Below, piece after piece: positions 1-12,249 of a stretch of DNA of 64,000 bases. The DNA comes from Melastoma dodecandrum (lineage: Eukaryota; Streptophyta; Magnoliopsida; Myrtales; Melastomataceae), in the NCBI GenBank assembly GCA_029817715.1, contig JARUPY010000537.1, positions 2,356,001-2,420,000 on the forward strand. The letters are read 5' to 3'. How positions within the stretch are numbered: the stretch's first letter is position 1; each line of letters opens with the position of its first letter. The notes under the pieces were generated by a model. The model was not told the origin of the DNA, did not search any database, and saw nothing but the letters and a program-made list of their open reading frames with translations. A program made the position numbers and the translations under genes.

Positions 1-735
1 AATTGCAGCAATTTGTCTATTTGCAACATCGCAGGAAGGTACAGCTTCTGCATTAACAACCTCATCTATTTCCGCTTGGGAGATAGAAGGTGATACCAGA
101 GGTGTGAAGACGTTTGAAGGCTTGGTCTTTTTCAAGACTTCCTGCTTCAGGGACTTACTCACAGACTCGGGGCTTTTGTGCTTGTGTCGTGTTCTAGAAG
201 ATACACTCCCAGAAACTATGATTGATGCCGAACGCTTGGGTTTCATAAGAACAGATTCCATAGCAACCGTCTTGCCCTTCAGCTTAGTTTTGGGTGACAC
301 AGAGGGTTTGGGAGCGACAGCCATGGGACTAACCTCCTGTGCTTCGTCCTCATCATCCTCAGAGGAAACCTCGTCTATGACAGGAGTTTCATCTTCCTGA
401 CCAAGATCAGCGTCCTCCAGAGGGTTTTCATCCTCCAAGACGAGATCAACAGTAGGATCGGACGCTTCGTCAGCCACAATAGCAGGTTCCTCCAGAAATT
501 CCTTTGGTACAGGACTTTCCTTTAAAACAGGGGTTTCGTCCTGCTCTGCTTCGACAGCGACGTTGGACATCTCCTTGTCCTCGGCAAGCGAGTACTCCGC
601 GATTTCCGATTCTAGGGGCGTGATTTCCTCATCAACAGCAGGAATCGCGGGGATGGCTGGTTGAGGCTCATCCGATGGAGGCATGGCAGAGAGGGAGAAT
701 GAGCGGTGAGTTACAACCTTGCTCTTCGGTGCCAT
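1..735 (-). CDS. Env-like ORF downstream of copia pol (partial, runs off window)
   Basis: Read from the ATG at 735 leftward, the minus strand is open for at least 245 codons to the window edge with no stop. The product begins MAPKSKVVTHRS. It is rich in Glu, Asp, Pro and Ser (acidic stretch about residues 45-135) and becomes Lys/Arg/Ser-rich after about residue 150. No membrane segment is visible in this portion. Its place after RNase H on the same strand is where Sire-lineage elements carry their env-like ORF; that name is positional and no envelope function is shown. It is cleaner than the gag-pol of the same element, which has several stops. It could instead be a captured host fragment, but the position favours the element's own ORF. 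Confidence 0.6.
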   Translation of the reverse strand, partial: MAPKSKVVTHRSFSLSAMPPSDEPQPAIPAIPAVDEEITPLESEIAEYSLAEDKEMSNVAVEAEQDETPVLKESPVPKEFLEEPAIVADEASDPTVDLVLEDENPLEDADLGQEDETPVIDEVSSEDDEDEAQEVSPMAVAPKPSVSPKTKLKGKTVAMESVLMKPKRSASIIVSGSVSSRTRHKHKSPESVSKSLKQEVLKKTKPSNVFTPLVSPSISQAEIDEVVNAEAVPSCDVANRQIAAI

Positions 736-1385
736 TTGCCTCGGCTGATTTGGGGAGTAGGGAAGGAGCAGATTTGCTTTCTAGGGTTTCTCAGGTGAGT
801 TCGATTGTGGTGGGAAGCCACGATGGAAGAACGTGAGAATAAATAGAAGCAATAATCTGGTTTAGGAAAATAATATTTTATTTTATTTCCTAAAATTGAT
901 TTATTGAGAAAATCTTCCCAATAAAATCATAACTTCCCGATTTTAATCAAGATCAATGATTCTTGATGTGAGGGGAGATAAATCTGATAAGATTTTCTCA
1001 AATTTTCTTAAAATAAAGATATGCTTTCGGACAGAAGATTTACTTTCTGTTTCAAGCTTCTATAGAGGATATATTAAATATTCCTCCAAAATTTATTAAG
1101 AAAATCTGAAAATATCACTTAAGATTCTCTCATCATATATTCACTTATTAAGGAATATATTTGGTTATCATCGAAGCATGAGTATCGATTTAACCCATAC
1201 ATAAGGTATAACCTTCTATGTGTAGTTTCTGTGAGAATCTACGTTAATAAAAATGACTCTTTCTTGACTAGATTTTCAGTAGAATAATATTGTCCAGAGT
1301 ACTCTTTTGAAAAATATATTTCGAATTAAATTTTCGAAAGATATTTAATACAGAACGTTGAACAGGCTGTACAACGTCTCTATTA
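736..1385. other. AT-rich spacer between env-like ORF and pol
   Basis: This is very AT-rich sequence between the RNase H stop and the ATG of the env-like ORF. I see no coding frame or RNA gene. On the minus strand it would be the inter-ORF spacer of the element. Confidence 0.5.
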
Positions 1386-2850
1386 TTAAAATGGATGACA
1401 AATCCCCAATTCATTCCTGAAATAGAAGAATTTCTCCTGGTCAAGGGGTTTGGTGAAAATGTCAGCCAATTGCTGGTCTGTATTAACGTATTTCACGCTT
1501 ACAGAACCTTGTTGTACATTATCCCTCAGAAAATGATGTCTGAGTTCTATGTGTTTTGATCGTGGGTGATAAACTGGATTGCGCGTTAATTGAATCATAC
1601 TAGTATTATCACACATGATCGGAATTTCAGCAAATGAAAGACCATAGTCCTCAAGTTGCTGTTTCATCCATAGAAGTTGAGCACAGCAGCTTGCAGCTAC
1701 TATATACTCGGCTTCTGCAGTGGATAGAGCAACAGAAGTCTACTTCTTGGAAAACCATGAGATCAACATGTTTCCCATTAGCTGACAAGTACCACTTGTA
1801 CTTTTTATGTCGATCTTACATCCTGCAAAGTCAGCATCTGAGTAACCAATGAGTGAAGTCTGATCTCTTGGAATACCATATGCCAAGATTTACAGAACCT
1901 TGTAAATATCTAAAGATTCTCTTGACCATTATCAGATGAGACTCTTTAGGTGCTTATTGATATCTGGATACACTAAATAGTATGTCTGGTCTAGAAGCAG
2001 TAAGATACAGAAAAGAGCCAATCATGCTTCTGTAGAGCTTGTTATCTACTTCTTTACCATTTTCATCCTTGTCTATCTTGGCACTTGTAGCCATTGGAGT
2101 AGACAGAGGCTTAGAACCTTCTAAGCCAAATTTTTTCAGGAGTTACTTAGTGTACTTCTCTTGATGTAAGAAAGTACCTTCATCAGTCTGCTGAATTTGT
2201 AAGCCGAGGAAGAACGTAAGTTCCCCCATCATGCTCATCTCGAACTCACTTGTCATGAGTTCAGAGAATTCTGTACAGAGCTTTTCATCCGTTGATCCAA
2301 ATATAATATCATCGACATAGATTTGGACAACTACTAAATGATCACCTATGTGTTTGAGAAAGAGAGTGGTATCTACTCTTCCTCTTTTATAGCCCTTTTC
2401 AATCAGAAAGGAGCTAAGTATTTCATACCATGCTCTAGGCGCCTGTTTTAGACCGTATAGAGCCTTGGAAAGTCTATAAACGTGATTCTTGTGCTGTGGA
2501 TCTTCAAATCCAGGAGGTTGACTTACGTATACCTCTTCTTTGATTTCTCCATTGAGAAAAACACTTTTCACGTCCATTTGATACAACTTGAAGTTGTTGT
2601 AACAAACATAAGCTAACAGTAGCCTGATTGCTTCTAGACATGCTACAGGAGCGAACATCTCATCAAAGTCAATACCCTCTTCTTGAGAGTACCCTTTGGC
2701 AATAAGTCGTGCTTTGTTTCTTACAACAGCACCTGAGTCATCGAGTTTATTCCTAAATACCCATTTAGTTCCAATAATGGAACGGTTATCAGGTTTAGGA
2801 ACAAGTGTCCACACTTTGTTCCTTTCGAATTGATTAAGCTCCTCTTGCAT
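1386..2850 (-). pseudogene. Copia reverse transcriptase and RNase H, broken
   Basis: The RT part (2850-2143) has the copia landmarks [34 protein letters not shown] and the catalytic YVDD box. It ends at a TAG just after HQEKYTK. Beyond that stop the same strand still codes recognisable RT thumb and RNase H segments, such as STPMA, SRPDI, SDADFAG and STAEAEY. The last open piece (1667-1386) has the RNase H C-terminus with CDNTSMIQLTRNPVYHPRSK and ADIFTKPL. Catalytic residues are visible, but the frame is interrupted at least twice, so no full polymerase can be made. Confidence 0.9.
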
Positions 2851-3156
2851 TGCAAGGTTCCAATTTGGATCATCTAGAGCTTCATCTATTCCATCTGGTT
2901 CTTTCTGTGAAAGAAATGCAGAATGTTCATAGTAAGCGTTTACAGAACGTCTCGTCTGAATGCCTCTATCAAAGTCTCCTATGACTTGATCAATAGGATG
3001 TCGTTTTTTATATAAAGCAGGTGCTCTTATATCATTCTGTTGATTATTCTGCGAAGATGATGCTTCTGGAGAATTTTCAACAGTTTGTTTAGATTCTCTT
3101 CGAGAATTGTGAAGAGAATGTTTGTTCCCTTCTCTTCCTTCCTTAGAAGATTTGGG

Positions 3157-3884
3157 TTATACAGGTATTTCTGTAGGTTCAAAAGATATTACTTGATTAG
3201 TATTATCTTCTGTTGGTGAGTCATTAATTTTTACTTTAATTAACTCTTCTATTGTAGAAGTCCTTTTGTTAAGGACTCTATAAGCTTTGCTAGTCAGTGA
3301 GTATCCTAAAACGATACCTTCATCGGATTTAGCATCGAATTTCCCGAGATTGTCCTTAGAAGGTTTCAGTATAAAACATGGACTTCCAAAGGCATGAAAA
3401 TAGGAAAAATTCGGTATTCTCCCCCTGTATAGTTGATAGGGAGTTTTCTCTAATTTAGGTCTTAGTAATACTCTATTAGAGATATAGCAGGCTGTATTTA
3501 CTGCTTCAGCCCAAAGGTTCTGTGAAACATTGCTCTCACAAATCATGGTTCTGGCCATGTCTATAAGGGTTCGATTTTTCCTTTCTGCGACTCCATTTTG
3601 TTGAGGAGTGTAAGGAGCAGAGAAGTTGTGATCGATACCATGTTCATCACAGAAGGTAGCGAATCATGGTTTTCAAACTCTGTACCATGATCCGTTCGAA
3701 TAGCTTTCACAGAAGATCTACTTTCATTCTGTAATTGCTTAGCGAGCTTAATGAAAGATTCAAATGCATCGCTTTTATGAGTCAAAAACTTGACCCATGT
3801 GTATCTAGAGTAGTCATCTACTACAACTAAACAATATCTTCTACCACCAATGCTTTGAACTCTAGTTGGACCAAATAAATCCAT
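3157..3884 (-). pseudogene. Copia integrase core and C-terminal domain, frameshifted
   Basis: The integrase core starts with MDLFGPTRVQSIGGRRY and contains VVVDDYSRYTWV and IRTDHGTEFEN, which hold the first two catalytic Asp residues. A frameshift just after the second Asp region (near 3650) changes the reading, so the piece with the third catalytic residue is scrambled. A third open piece (3558-3157) continues with NLWAEAVNTACYISNR and KFDAKSDEGIVLGYS, typical of the copia integrase C-terminus. DNA joining would not be possible from this copy. Confidence 0.88.
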
Positions 3885-3895
3885 ATGTAGAAGTT

Positions 3896-4456
3896 CTAAG
3901 GACTGAGTAGTAGAAAAATCTCATTCTTTGACTTGAATGAGGATTTAGTTTGCTTACCAAGCGAACAAGCTTCACAGAAGTTGTCTTGCTCGAATTTGAT
4001 ATTAGGCAAGCCTTTTACCAATTCTTTTCTAGCAAGCTTGGATAGCAATTGAAGATTGGAATGTCCTAACCTTCTATGCCAAAGATTAGCTTCGCCTTTG
4101 ACAGACAGAAGACAGCTTTCTGTAGCACAGAAGCTTTTCTGTGTTAATGTGTAGATGTTCCTTTTCCGATTTCCAATGAAGCGGACTTCATTGTTTTGGA
4201 TATCAAAACATTTATCTTGATCAAAGGTTATAGTATAGCCTTTGTCACAAAGCTGGCTAATGCTCAGCAGGTTATGTTTAAGTTCTGTAACTAGCAGAAC
4301 CTCTTCTATAGCCATAGAATCAGGACTTCCAATAGTTCCTGTTCCAATGACAGAGCCTTTGCTATTGTCACCGAATTTAACAGAACCTCCGTTCTGTAAA
4401 GTCAGCTTAGAGAATTTGGATGGATCTCCGGTCATGTGCCTTGAGCAGTTACGCAC
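3896..4456 (-). pseudogene. Copia gag-pre-integrase region; protease active site missing
   Basis: The frame opens at CSRHMTGDPSKF, the segment that follows the aspartic-protease active site in copia polyproteins. It continues through LLSISQLCDKGY to LWHRRLGHSNLQLLSKL and the HHCC zinc-binding start of integrase (CEACSLGKQTKSSF). The Asp-Ser-Gly triad expected directly before the first Cys is not present; the preceding frame ends at 4432 in a different register. A small deletion at the gag-protease junction is the simplest explanation. Confidence 0.8.
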
Positions 4457-5443
4457 ATTAGTGCTTCTTCTTCCTCATCATCAGAATCTTCGATATCCGC
4501 CCAAGCAATCATTGCTTTCTTGGGTTTGGTTTGTACAGAAGGTTTTTCCTTCTCCTTAAGTAAAGGACAATCAGACTTGAAATGTCCCTTCCTATTGCAC
4601 TCATAGCATCTGATCATCTTAGGATCAGATAGCTTTTTCACATTTCTGATTTCTCTTATTGAAACGTCTTTTGGAGGCGAACCGCAGAAGGCGTTTAGCA
4701 ATCATAGCGAGTTCATCGTCCGAATCGATTTCTGACTCATTGTCAGAATCTTCTATTGGTTCTTCTGATGCTTTGAAGGCTACTGAAGCTCTTTTCACAT
4801 CAGATTGAGAGGTTCTCTCCATTTCATATGACATTAAGGAGCTCATTAGCTGATCTAATCTAAGAGTAGAAAGATCCTTAGCTTCCTCAATCGCCGTTTT
4901 CTTGGCTTCCCAAGATTTGGGTAAAATTCGTAGAACCTTTCTTACTAATTCAGAATTAGTATAGTGTTTGCCTAAATGAGTTAAGGCATCTACTAGGAGG
5001 TTAAGTCTCTGAAACATTTGTTCTACAGATTCTTCTCCTTTCATGGTGAAATTCTCATATTGATGAATTAAGAAATTCACCTTGGTTTCTCTAATCTGGT
5101 TTGTCCCAACATACATGGTGACATGTTTATCCTAGATTTCTTTGCCCGAAGTGCAAGTAGAGACTTTAACGAATTCACTTTCCGACATAGCACTAAACAT
5201 TAAGTACTTAGTCATTTTAGTGAGTCGTTTGATCCTAAGGTACTCCCAAGTAGGACGACCATCAGGACCAATTTGTAGTTCAATCGGTAGAATAGGTGGA
5301 CCGTCTTCTATGAACGACTACAAATCATCATCGATTGCATCTACAAAGGCACTCATTCGAATTTTCCAGTAGGAAAAATTTTTACCATCAAACATGGGTG
5401 GATTCCCAATATGTGGTTTCGGTACATAGAAATTATCGCTCAT
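4432..5443 (-). pseudogene. Copia gag with zinc knuckle, two nonsense codons and a frameshift
   Basis: Gag starts at the ATG at 5443 (MSDNFYVPKPHIG) and reads through a UBN2/DUF4219-like gag domain. Two in-frame TAG codons replace tryptophan positions, one after IDDDL and one after GKEI. The frame continues from 5116 through EESVEQMFQRLNLLVDAL to about 4690, then shifts. The nucleocapsid zinc knuckle CYECNRKGHFKSDC (CX2CX4HX4C) is read in the new frame near 4600. Both nonsense changes are TGG to TAG. Confidence 0.88.
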
Positions 5444-6021
5444 TTTTCAACTTACAGAAGGTTTAGGCTTTTATGCAGAACAATAGAACCTTAATGGTAC
5501 TGTACTGAGTCTCAACGCACAGAAGCTTCTGTTAGACTGAAAATGATGTTGCTGGTAATCAAATCTCTGTAGAATAGAGCAGAAATACCAGAGAGTTTAG
5601 TTCCACAGAAACCTTAAAGTTTCGGCAGAAGTAAAACAACGCTGTAGCAATTTTAAGCGTATACCAGGTAACGCTTTCTATAGGATATAACAAAACACTC
5701 AAGCTTTTGTTGAATCTTGTTTTAACACAAATGATTTTAATCTAGCAGAGCTATAAGCTACTGTAGAAGCAAACCAACTTGTGACCGTAACAGAGCGTAA
5801 GCTTCTGTATAATAGAGATAGAGCACGTAGAAGTACGAGCTGCAGTAGGATCTCAACGAGCTGTAAAGCTTCTGTTGATGCCCTTTCTGATGTCAGTTAT
5901 TGGATTTAAACAGAGAACAAGGCTTCTGTAGAATACAACAAGGCGGTGATGGTCAGAGAGCGTACAGAAGGTTCGAGCTGCTATAAGATCTCAACGAGCT
6001 GTTAAGCTTCCGCTGAAACCC
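5444..6021 (-). other. Copia 5' leader with internal direct repeats
   Basis: This untranslated leader between the primer-binding site and gag is packed with variants of AGAAGCTTCTGT and ACAGAAGGTTC. A longer module (GAGCTG..., ATCTCAACGAGCTGT, AAGCTTC) occurs twice, around 5835-5885 and 5973-6022. No ORF of note is seen. Confidence 0.6.
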
Positions 6022-6033
6022 GCTCTGATACCA
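6022..6033 (-). other. Primer-binding site (initiator tRNA-Met type)
   Basis: On the minus strand the sequence directly after the LTR reads ATTGGTATCAGAGC, the standard plant copia primer-binding site complementary to the 3' end of initiator tRNA-Met. Confidence 0.9.
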
Positions 6034-6035
6034 AT

Positions 6036-8018
6036 TGTTGGCCCAAAGATTACACTAAGAGGGGGGTGAATTAGTGTTAAGTCCAATTAAGGAATTCTTA
6101 AACGCTTTTTCACAACCCACACAGCGGAAGCAAGTTGCTGTAACACAGAACTTGTGAAATGGACTTCAAAATGAATCGAAGAACACAAGGGATTTTATAG
6201 TGGTTCGGTGAATGCACCTACGTCCACTTTCGGTCGTTTTCACTAATACTTTGAAATAATGATTACAGTATAGAAGGTTGAACCTTCTGTGGTATAAGAA
6301 AATTGTTTCTTTAACCACGGTGCGGTTAGACTAGCTTAACCAGTGCAAGAAACTCTCTTGCTGAGTTTAGGATGAGTCTAGGTCGAATCACAAGGAAATC
6401 AACCAGACTTGTACAAGCACAGAACCTTGGCTGGAAGCTTCAGCCTTCTGTGACGTTGTAGCGGACTGTCGCTTCTGTGGATCAGCGAACAGATTCAACG
6501 ACGCTTTCTCCAAGTGTTTGACGTCTCTAATGTGCTTCTCTTTTTAGTATTTTTGGTTTAATCTGCAAAATAAATAAAGATAAACTGTCTAAAGTAGGTT
6601 GCAGTCCCTCACCACTTACGCCTGCTGCAGAACCTTCTCTTAGACCTGCTGTACGCCTACTCGCCACCAACGAACCCTTCCCAAGCCCTGGTGCGCGCAG
6701 TCCAACGTCACGGACAGCTTCCCGGTTAAGTCCTTCGCATTCACAGCAACGACGCCTACGGAGTGGCTTCACCAATGCACACCTGCTGCAAACACAAAAA
6801 CAAAATAACCAACTACAGAAGGTTGGTGGTCCCTCACCACTGAACCCCTGCTACGGACTCCTTCTCTCCGACCAACTCTGTACGTCTACTCGCCACCAAC
6901 GAACCCTTCCCCCAGGCCCTGATGCACGCAGTCAGACGGCACGGACAAAGTTCCGGTCGAGTCCCTCAGATCCGTACGCAACGAAGTCACCGGAGCGGCT
7001 TCACCCACGCTCAACCCGCTGTAGTTACCTCCTGCGAGAACTCTCGCCTGGAGAACCCGTCCTGCACACTCACACACACGTTAAACAACCAATAACGTTG
7101 CCAAATGTCAAGACTTACGCTCTGATGTATTATTAAAATGTTTTTAGGTTTTTCTCTTATATAGATGTTTCGTCCTCCTGTGAAGAAGCAAACTTATTTT
7201 ACCAAGTACAAAATTTGACCAGATTCATCCCCAACATGTATAAATTATTTGGAGACAATCTCTGATTGATATCAGATCAATCAGATCATCCAATCGTAAG
7301 ATCTCATCTTACAGAAGGTTAGAGCCTAATTCGGTCAGCAACCTTCTATAGTTGGAAAGAAAGAATATTTTATTTCCAACTTGAGAAATCTGATAATGGA
7401 CATGTTTATTTATCTGTTGGAATCGTCCATAATTAATTTTGTATTAATCAGACGTTTTATTCCCCAGATATTACATGATAGAAGATTCAGCTCGTCAGAG
7501 CAAGTTATCCTTCTATACAAGGAAATAATCAATCAATTATTTTCAAATTGACATAATTCGTTCCAGATAAGATTTTCATTGTATCTGGACAAAATTGGTC
7601 TGAAAAAATTGTATGAGAACGTTTTCTAAATAACCTAATATTTTAAAGAAGGTTAGATAGAAGTTGCCAAAAATAACAAAATAATTTCCCTGATTAGGAA
7701 ATATTTTATTTCTAACTTTCAAACATTTGTTTATCAGATAAATATTAATTCAAATAATATTCTTAAGAATATTCCCTTTTCGAATTAATAATATAATTAA
7801 GATAATCAATAATTAATTAATTATTGAAATATCTTATTATAGAGATATTCTCTAATCACATCTCTTGATCTAATAAGATCATTGTTGGGTGAAGAGAATA
7901 TTTTTACGATTTGTTTCCTTTATTACGAAGCATATCTTCGTTACAGGAGGTTACAGCTTCTGTAAAGTCATAGCAGGTCAAACCTGCTGTTTGACTCATC
8001 ATCAAAATCTTGTCAACA
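6036..8018 (-). mobile_element. 5' LTR of the copia element
   Basis: The LTR runs on the minus strand from TGTTGACAAGATTTTG (8018) to GGGCCAACA (6036), with TG...CA ends and the primer-binding site adjacent. Its length of 1983 bp is long for copia but within the Sire/Maximus range. A TATATAAG box is at 7163-7156. The inner half contains a GC-rich direct duplication at 6597-7030. The right-hand boundary at 8018 rests on the TGTTGAC...CCAACA inverted ends, because the partner LTR is outside the window. Confidence 0.78.
6597..7030. repeat. Two-copy direct repeat of about 230 bp inside the copia LTR
   Basis: Two diverged modules (about 6597-6795 and 6829-7030) share the order CCCTCACCACT, CTACTCGCCACCAACGAACC, CACGGACA, GAGTGGCTTCACC or GAGCGGCTTCACC. 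They form a GC-rich island in an otherwise AT-rich LTR. Confidence 0.7.
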
Positions 8019-9100
8019 GGTATATAGAAGTCGGGGTCAGCCGATAAGCCTAACCCCTTCGAAATGGACCCCCTTTTGGCCTACAATGCTGGGAGATGGC
8101 GGAACTGGGAAACCCGAAGATTCTCCGCTGCTTCCATGCACGGTTTTCAGTCTACGAGACTCCAAAAGACCTCAAACAAATTGAAAAAGATGAATAATCA
8201 AGTAAAAAAGAGATACCACCTGATTTTCATCGATCCGACACCGGACGGAAAAGTTATGACCCGTCGAATACTTCCCCTGCACTCTGGCCGAGGTTGTCTT
8301 GCTCCGTCGGGGCTCGGTTTCACGTTCACATATCACATGCAACGAGTTCAAAATAATATGAAAGGTGGTTAGCCATGTTCTAAGGTAAAAGAGTGGCTGC
8401 ATTATTATGAGTAAAAGACTGAAAACTCACTGAGGGGTTGCCTCGTCCCGGGATTGCCCGGGGAGGAAGAAGGACGCTGGGTAGTCCGTTAGAAGGCTGC
8501 CTTGGAGCACCATGCTTGGGTTATGGCTCTGGCAGGAGGTGGTGTCGTCGGAGAGAAGGGTGTCGGCTGGTTGGCTGGTCGGGAGGCTTTGGCTCATCAG
8601 CACTTGAGAGGGGGAGTTCTTGGCTCCGATTTCTGTGTGTATGTCGGGAGGAGTTGGCCTCCTACATTGATGTGTAGGGAGGAGGAGTTGGCCTCCAATT
8701 CTTAGAGGGGTGCAGCTTCTCTATGAGGAGAGGGACCTCTGATTGTCCTGATTATCAGATAATTGTTTGAAATTGGATGGGGAGGCTTTGGCTCTGAGGA
8801 AGGAGATGATTTTTTAGATCAAGTGATGGGGAATTTTTTTTTTTGGCGTGGGGATCATATGTCAGAGGAATTGTGTCTAGGTTCATCATCTGATGGGACA
8901 AAGAATGTAAGATATATTATTTTAATGGGGAATTGGATATTTTTTTTGGTGACGTAATCGAGGGGATTGAATCTTAATAAGGTGAGTAATCTCGAAAGGT
9001 TTAACTTTGATTAGGAGATGGTAAGTGATTAGATTTTGTTTGGAAAATCTTAAAAGAAAAATATTTGTTGAAAAGTTTGGGGTATTACAGTTTAATACAC
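8019..9100. other. Unassigned region with short G-rich direct repeats
   Basis: No gene is recognised. Short direct repeats are present: GGGAGGCTTTGGCTC near 8580 and 8780, and GGAGGAGTTGGCCTCC near 8650 and 8680. The stretch ends with AAAGTTTGGGGTATTACA near 9075. That wording resembles sequence seen at plant Gypsy LTRs, but I could not define LTR ends. Confidence 0.4.
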
Positions 9101-12100
9101 CATTTCGTCTAAATTAAACAATAAACAAAATAAAGAAAACAACCCACGGGTCACACTAGCATAAAAAAGAATAAATAGGAAGGAGTAGAAATAGTTTCGG
9201 CCATCAATTATCCCCAACAAATGAAGCCGAGGACTTCACAAGGTCATGAAGCCCATTACGAGGTTGATCTCGCCCAGCCATTTACAGTCGACCCTTCACG
9301 ACAAGCCCGACAAGCCCACCAATAGTGGCCTTGGCACTAAGTTTTGAGTTTTTCACACAGTAAAGTTGAAAATCCTTAAACAAATTGGAGATCACTCCTG
9401 GACAACGATCAACTCCTCACACAGCAGACGCCTTCTCGTTTCCAACGATAGGATGCTCACACTCAATAGTTTTTCACTCAATGGATTTTCCTGAGAACAC
9501 GTTGTCACTTTAGTGTAAGCCTGTTTATCAAAGTACAAAGACAACGTAGAAGTCAGACTAAAAATATAAATAATCACAGAACGATTCCATACAATGATAG
9601 AATGAGTTCTTAAGGAGTAGCCTATTTCTGGTTTACATCCGAGGAATATTTCAGCACTTTATTGCTTCAGAGGATTTAGTAAGAACATGTTTATAAGTAT
9701 AAGAGAGACGACCATGAAGAGTCACTAAGAAAAGAGAGAAACATGAGTTGTTCCTCACACGGCGGGACCTGACTTCTCACACCACGAAGTCGAGGGTATC
9801 CGTGATACTAACAGTTCGTACATGCACTGTTACCACTGTCGTAACTCACTGCACTGCATACCTAATGCATAGAGTTGAATTTTTAACTTATGCAGCTCTC
9901 ACAGGTCGTAACTCACTGTTACCACTGTCGTAACTCACTTCCGTCTCTCCAGCAGGTCGAGACTTTTGAACATCACATCTGTGCTCAGTTGGAGCTCCTT
10001 TCACTCTAGTAGCGGTCCCAACTCATGCTCTACTCTACAGGCACGAGACTTCCGATACGCACCCACAAGTGGATGTCTAATTGCATAAACTATGTCGTTT
10101 CGTGGCTTTCTATGAAATGACACAACAGGATCGGCTTCCTACTATTAGGTTAGCAACTGGTTATTGCAATACTAACCAAATTCAATTAGCTTCTCGAAAA
10201 CGATCCGCCAGCTGGTCATTGAAAGAACATGAGACGCACAGTCCCTCTCAGGACGAACAAGGTAGCACCCAATCCTTGGCACTCTCACATGTAGTTATGA
10301 GAGGTAGCACCAAGCGATCACTTAGCACTTTCCATTCTTTGCCCAATCACACGGTACTCTCTAGAACTAATATGTGAGTTTTGTCTGAATTTATGAAGGA
10401 AAAAATCGTGGGAATACTCCAAACTCGTTGGACAATCCGTTTTATTTGTTTCCTAAAGCACATTAGCATGTACTAAAGCCGGTGATTATTTTGCTTTCTG
10501 AGCAGAAACACTTTCATAGGGACAACCTTGATGAGGCGAACATCATATGATGTCGTTGAACATAGGATAACTACCGTGCAGCGGTAGAAAGTCGAGATTC
10601 ACGAATTATTCTTTCACATTATACAACTGGAGCCAAGCGATGATAATATTCACACGACTTGCGGCGTGTTCCCACTCAAAGAATCATACTCGAGTCGAAA
10701 ACCCCGTTTACTTTCTTTCGATGGCTGCAGCCCGATGAAGACTTTCGTAATTTATTTGCAAACATGTTCTCACATCTGAATTCGGTTGATTGGTACTGAG
10801 TTTCTTACTAAAACTAATGTAATGAAATACTCTCCTTTCTCATCTTTTTTTACGGTGTAAATGCTTTTCATTTTCTTTCCCTCTCTAACTTAGACATTAT
10901 GATAATATTAACTAATATTTAATACCATGACATTAATGCCCAACTTAAATGAGATCATAAATTACTTTCAACATTGCAATACCCACTCGAAAACCAATTA
11001 GTTTCTCAATTTGTAATATTTTCTGATCAAGTAATTATTTTAGATGAATAATTTTCTCAGTATTTCAATTAATTAATTTATCAGTGTCATGAATTTTGTC
11101 GAATGCATCCTTCAAAATACAGTCACTTTTGTCCGAATCGATGTAGACAAAGCAATCGAAGTTCATGATCGTCGACGAACTAATCTGATGTAGAATTGCC
11201 TGATAAATAACAATCGTAATAATAATGCTAGTGATCATTATGCTAATAAACACGTTTGGAAATAATAAACGGTAGTCCTCGTTGACTTACTCATGCATAT
11301 TAGCTGTCATTAGGGGCTAACGATTCGCTAATCATATCGATTATAAAACAATTAATTAAAAGTCATCTCGATCCCTGGGATAGAGTCTTCTTAAATACCG
11401 GGCGTGAACGCAAACTTGAATCTGGGGGCGGTTCGGCTTAACGGCCCAGATTCGATGTCAGCCGGTTCGGATTAAGGGGGGTTAAAGACCAGAGCCAAAT
11501 ATATAGCTTGGACCCCGGCATCCGTTGAGTTTGAACACTTTGGCCGATCACTAGAAGCCTTGAGATTTCAAAAGATAGAACCCAACAATTAGAATCAATA
11601 CCTATCCATCATGCTGAACAGGAACAGGATAGTCGAACTCAGCCTGATGATGTTACACCGGCAAAGTATCTAGAATGTAATGAGCAAATGGATGATCCAA
11701 CAGGGGAGTTTGAAGAGTTAGAAGGGTTGGATTTGCGGAGGAGTGTTGAACAGAGGAGTGCGCTTGGGCTTTTACGGAGGAGTGATGAACTGAGAAGTGC
11801 TAAGGCCTAGACTCAGCCCAACAAGAAAGTGTAGGCCGCTAGCAAATACAAGTCAGGTGAAGGGAGCCCAAGTGAGGGAGTCGACAATTGTTTTATTGAT
11901 AACAGCTCCCAAAACACTGTGCCAACAGAAACAACAGACTTGAAGGTGCTGCGTGTGCTGTGGTTCCTCATAAGTAACCTTTTGTAGTGATTAATAATAT
12001 ACAGAAATAGCTTCCTAGTCTTCCCACTTCCCTCTGTTTTCTTTTTCTCCTTCTCCACAGCTCGGTTCTTGAGATTTCTGGCAGTGTTAGACGTGTTTCT

Positions 12101-12249
12101 CCTTTTCTTCACATCAAAATATGGTTTTCCCTTTTATTGGTAAGATAGTTTTGTTTTGATCTTCTTCCACCGCCGGTTTTCTCTTACTCTGCCTAAACTG
12201 TCTTTCAGCTGCACTAGTCAACGGCGTCATTTCGCGGAGGAGGACAACA
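9101..12249. other. Gene-poor intergenic DNA, probably old repeats
   Basis: No supported coding sequence. A direct repeat GTTACCACTGTCGTAACTCA occurs near 9828 and 9916. A short segment near 10591 (GAGATTCACGAATTAT) recurs near 55635 inside a copy-B-specific insertion, suggesting a dispersed repeat. An acidic open stretch at about 11540-11810 (plus) ends at a TAG. It has copia-linker-like composition but no diagnostic motif. Confidence 0.4.

Larger units (their letters stand above)
1..8018 (-). mobile_element. Decayed Ty1/copia LTR retrotransposon, Sire/Maximus-like (left end outside window)
   Basis: In minus orientation the order is LTR (8018-6036), primer-binding site, gag, zinc knuckle, gag-pre-integrase, integrase, reverse transcriptase, RNase H, then an env-like frame leaving the window at base 1. 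Integrase before RT defines copia. The long LTR, the LTR end with its GATTACACTAAGAGGGGGG-type sequence and an extra ORF after pol point to the Sire/Maximus lineage. The coding part has several in-frame TAG codons and frameshifts, so this copy is not autonomous. The second LTR and the target duplication lie outside the window. Confidence 0.9.

Noticed and set aside
9060..9080. AAAGTTTGGGGTATTACA as a chromovirus LTR start
   Set aside because: No matching LTR end, primer-binding site, polypurine tract or target duplication could be located.
11540..11812. Acidic open stretch ending at TAG, possibly a copia integrase-RT linker
   Set aside because: No catalytic or conserved copia motif is visible on either side, so the assignment would be a guess.
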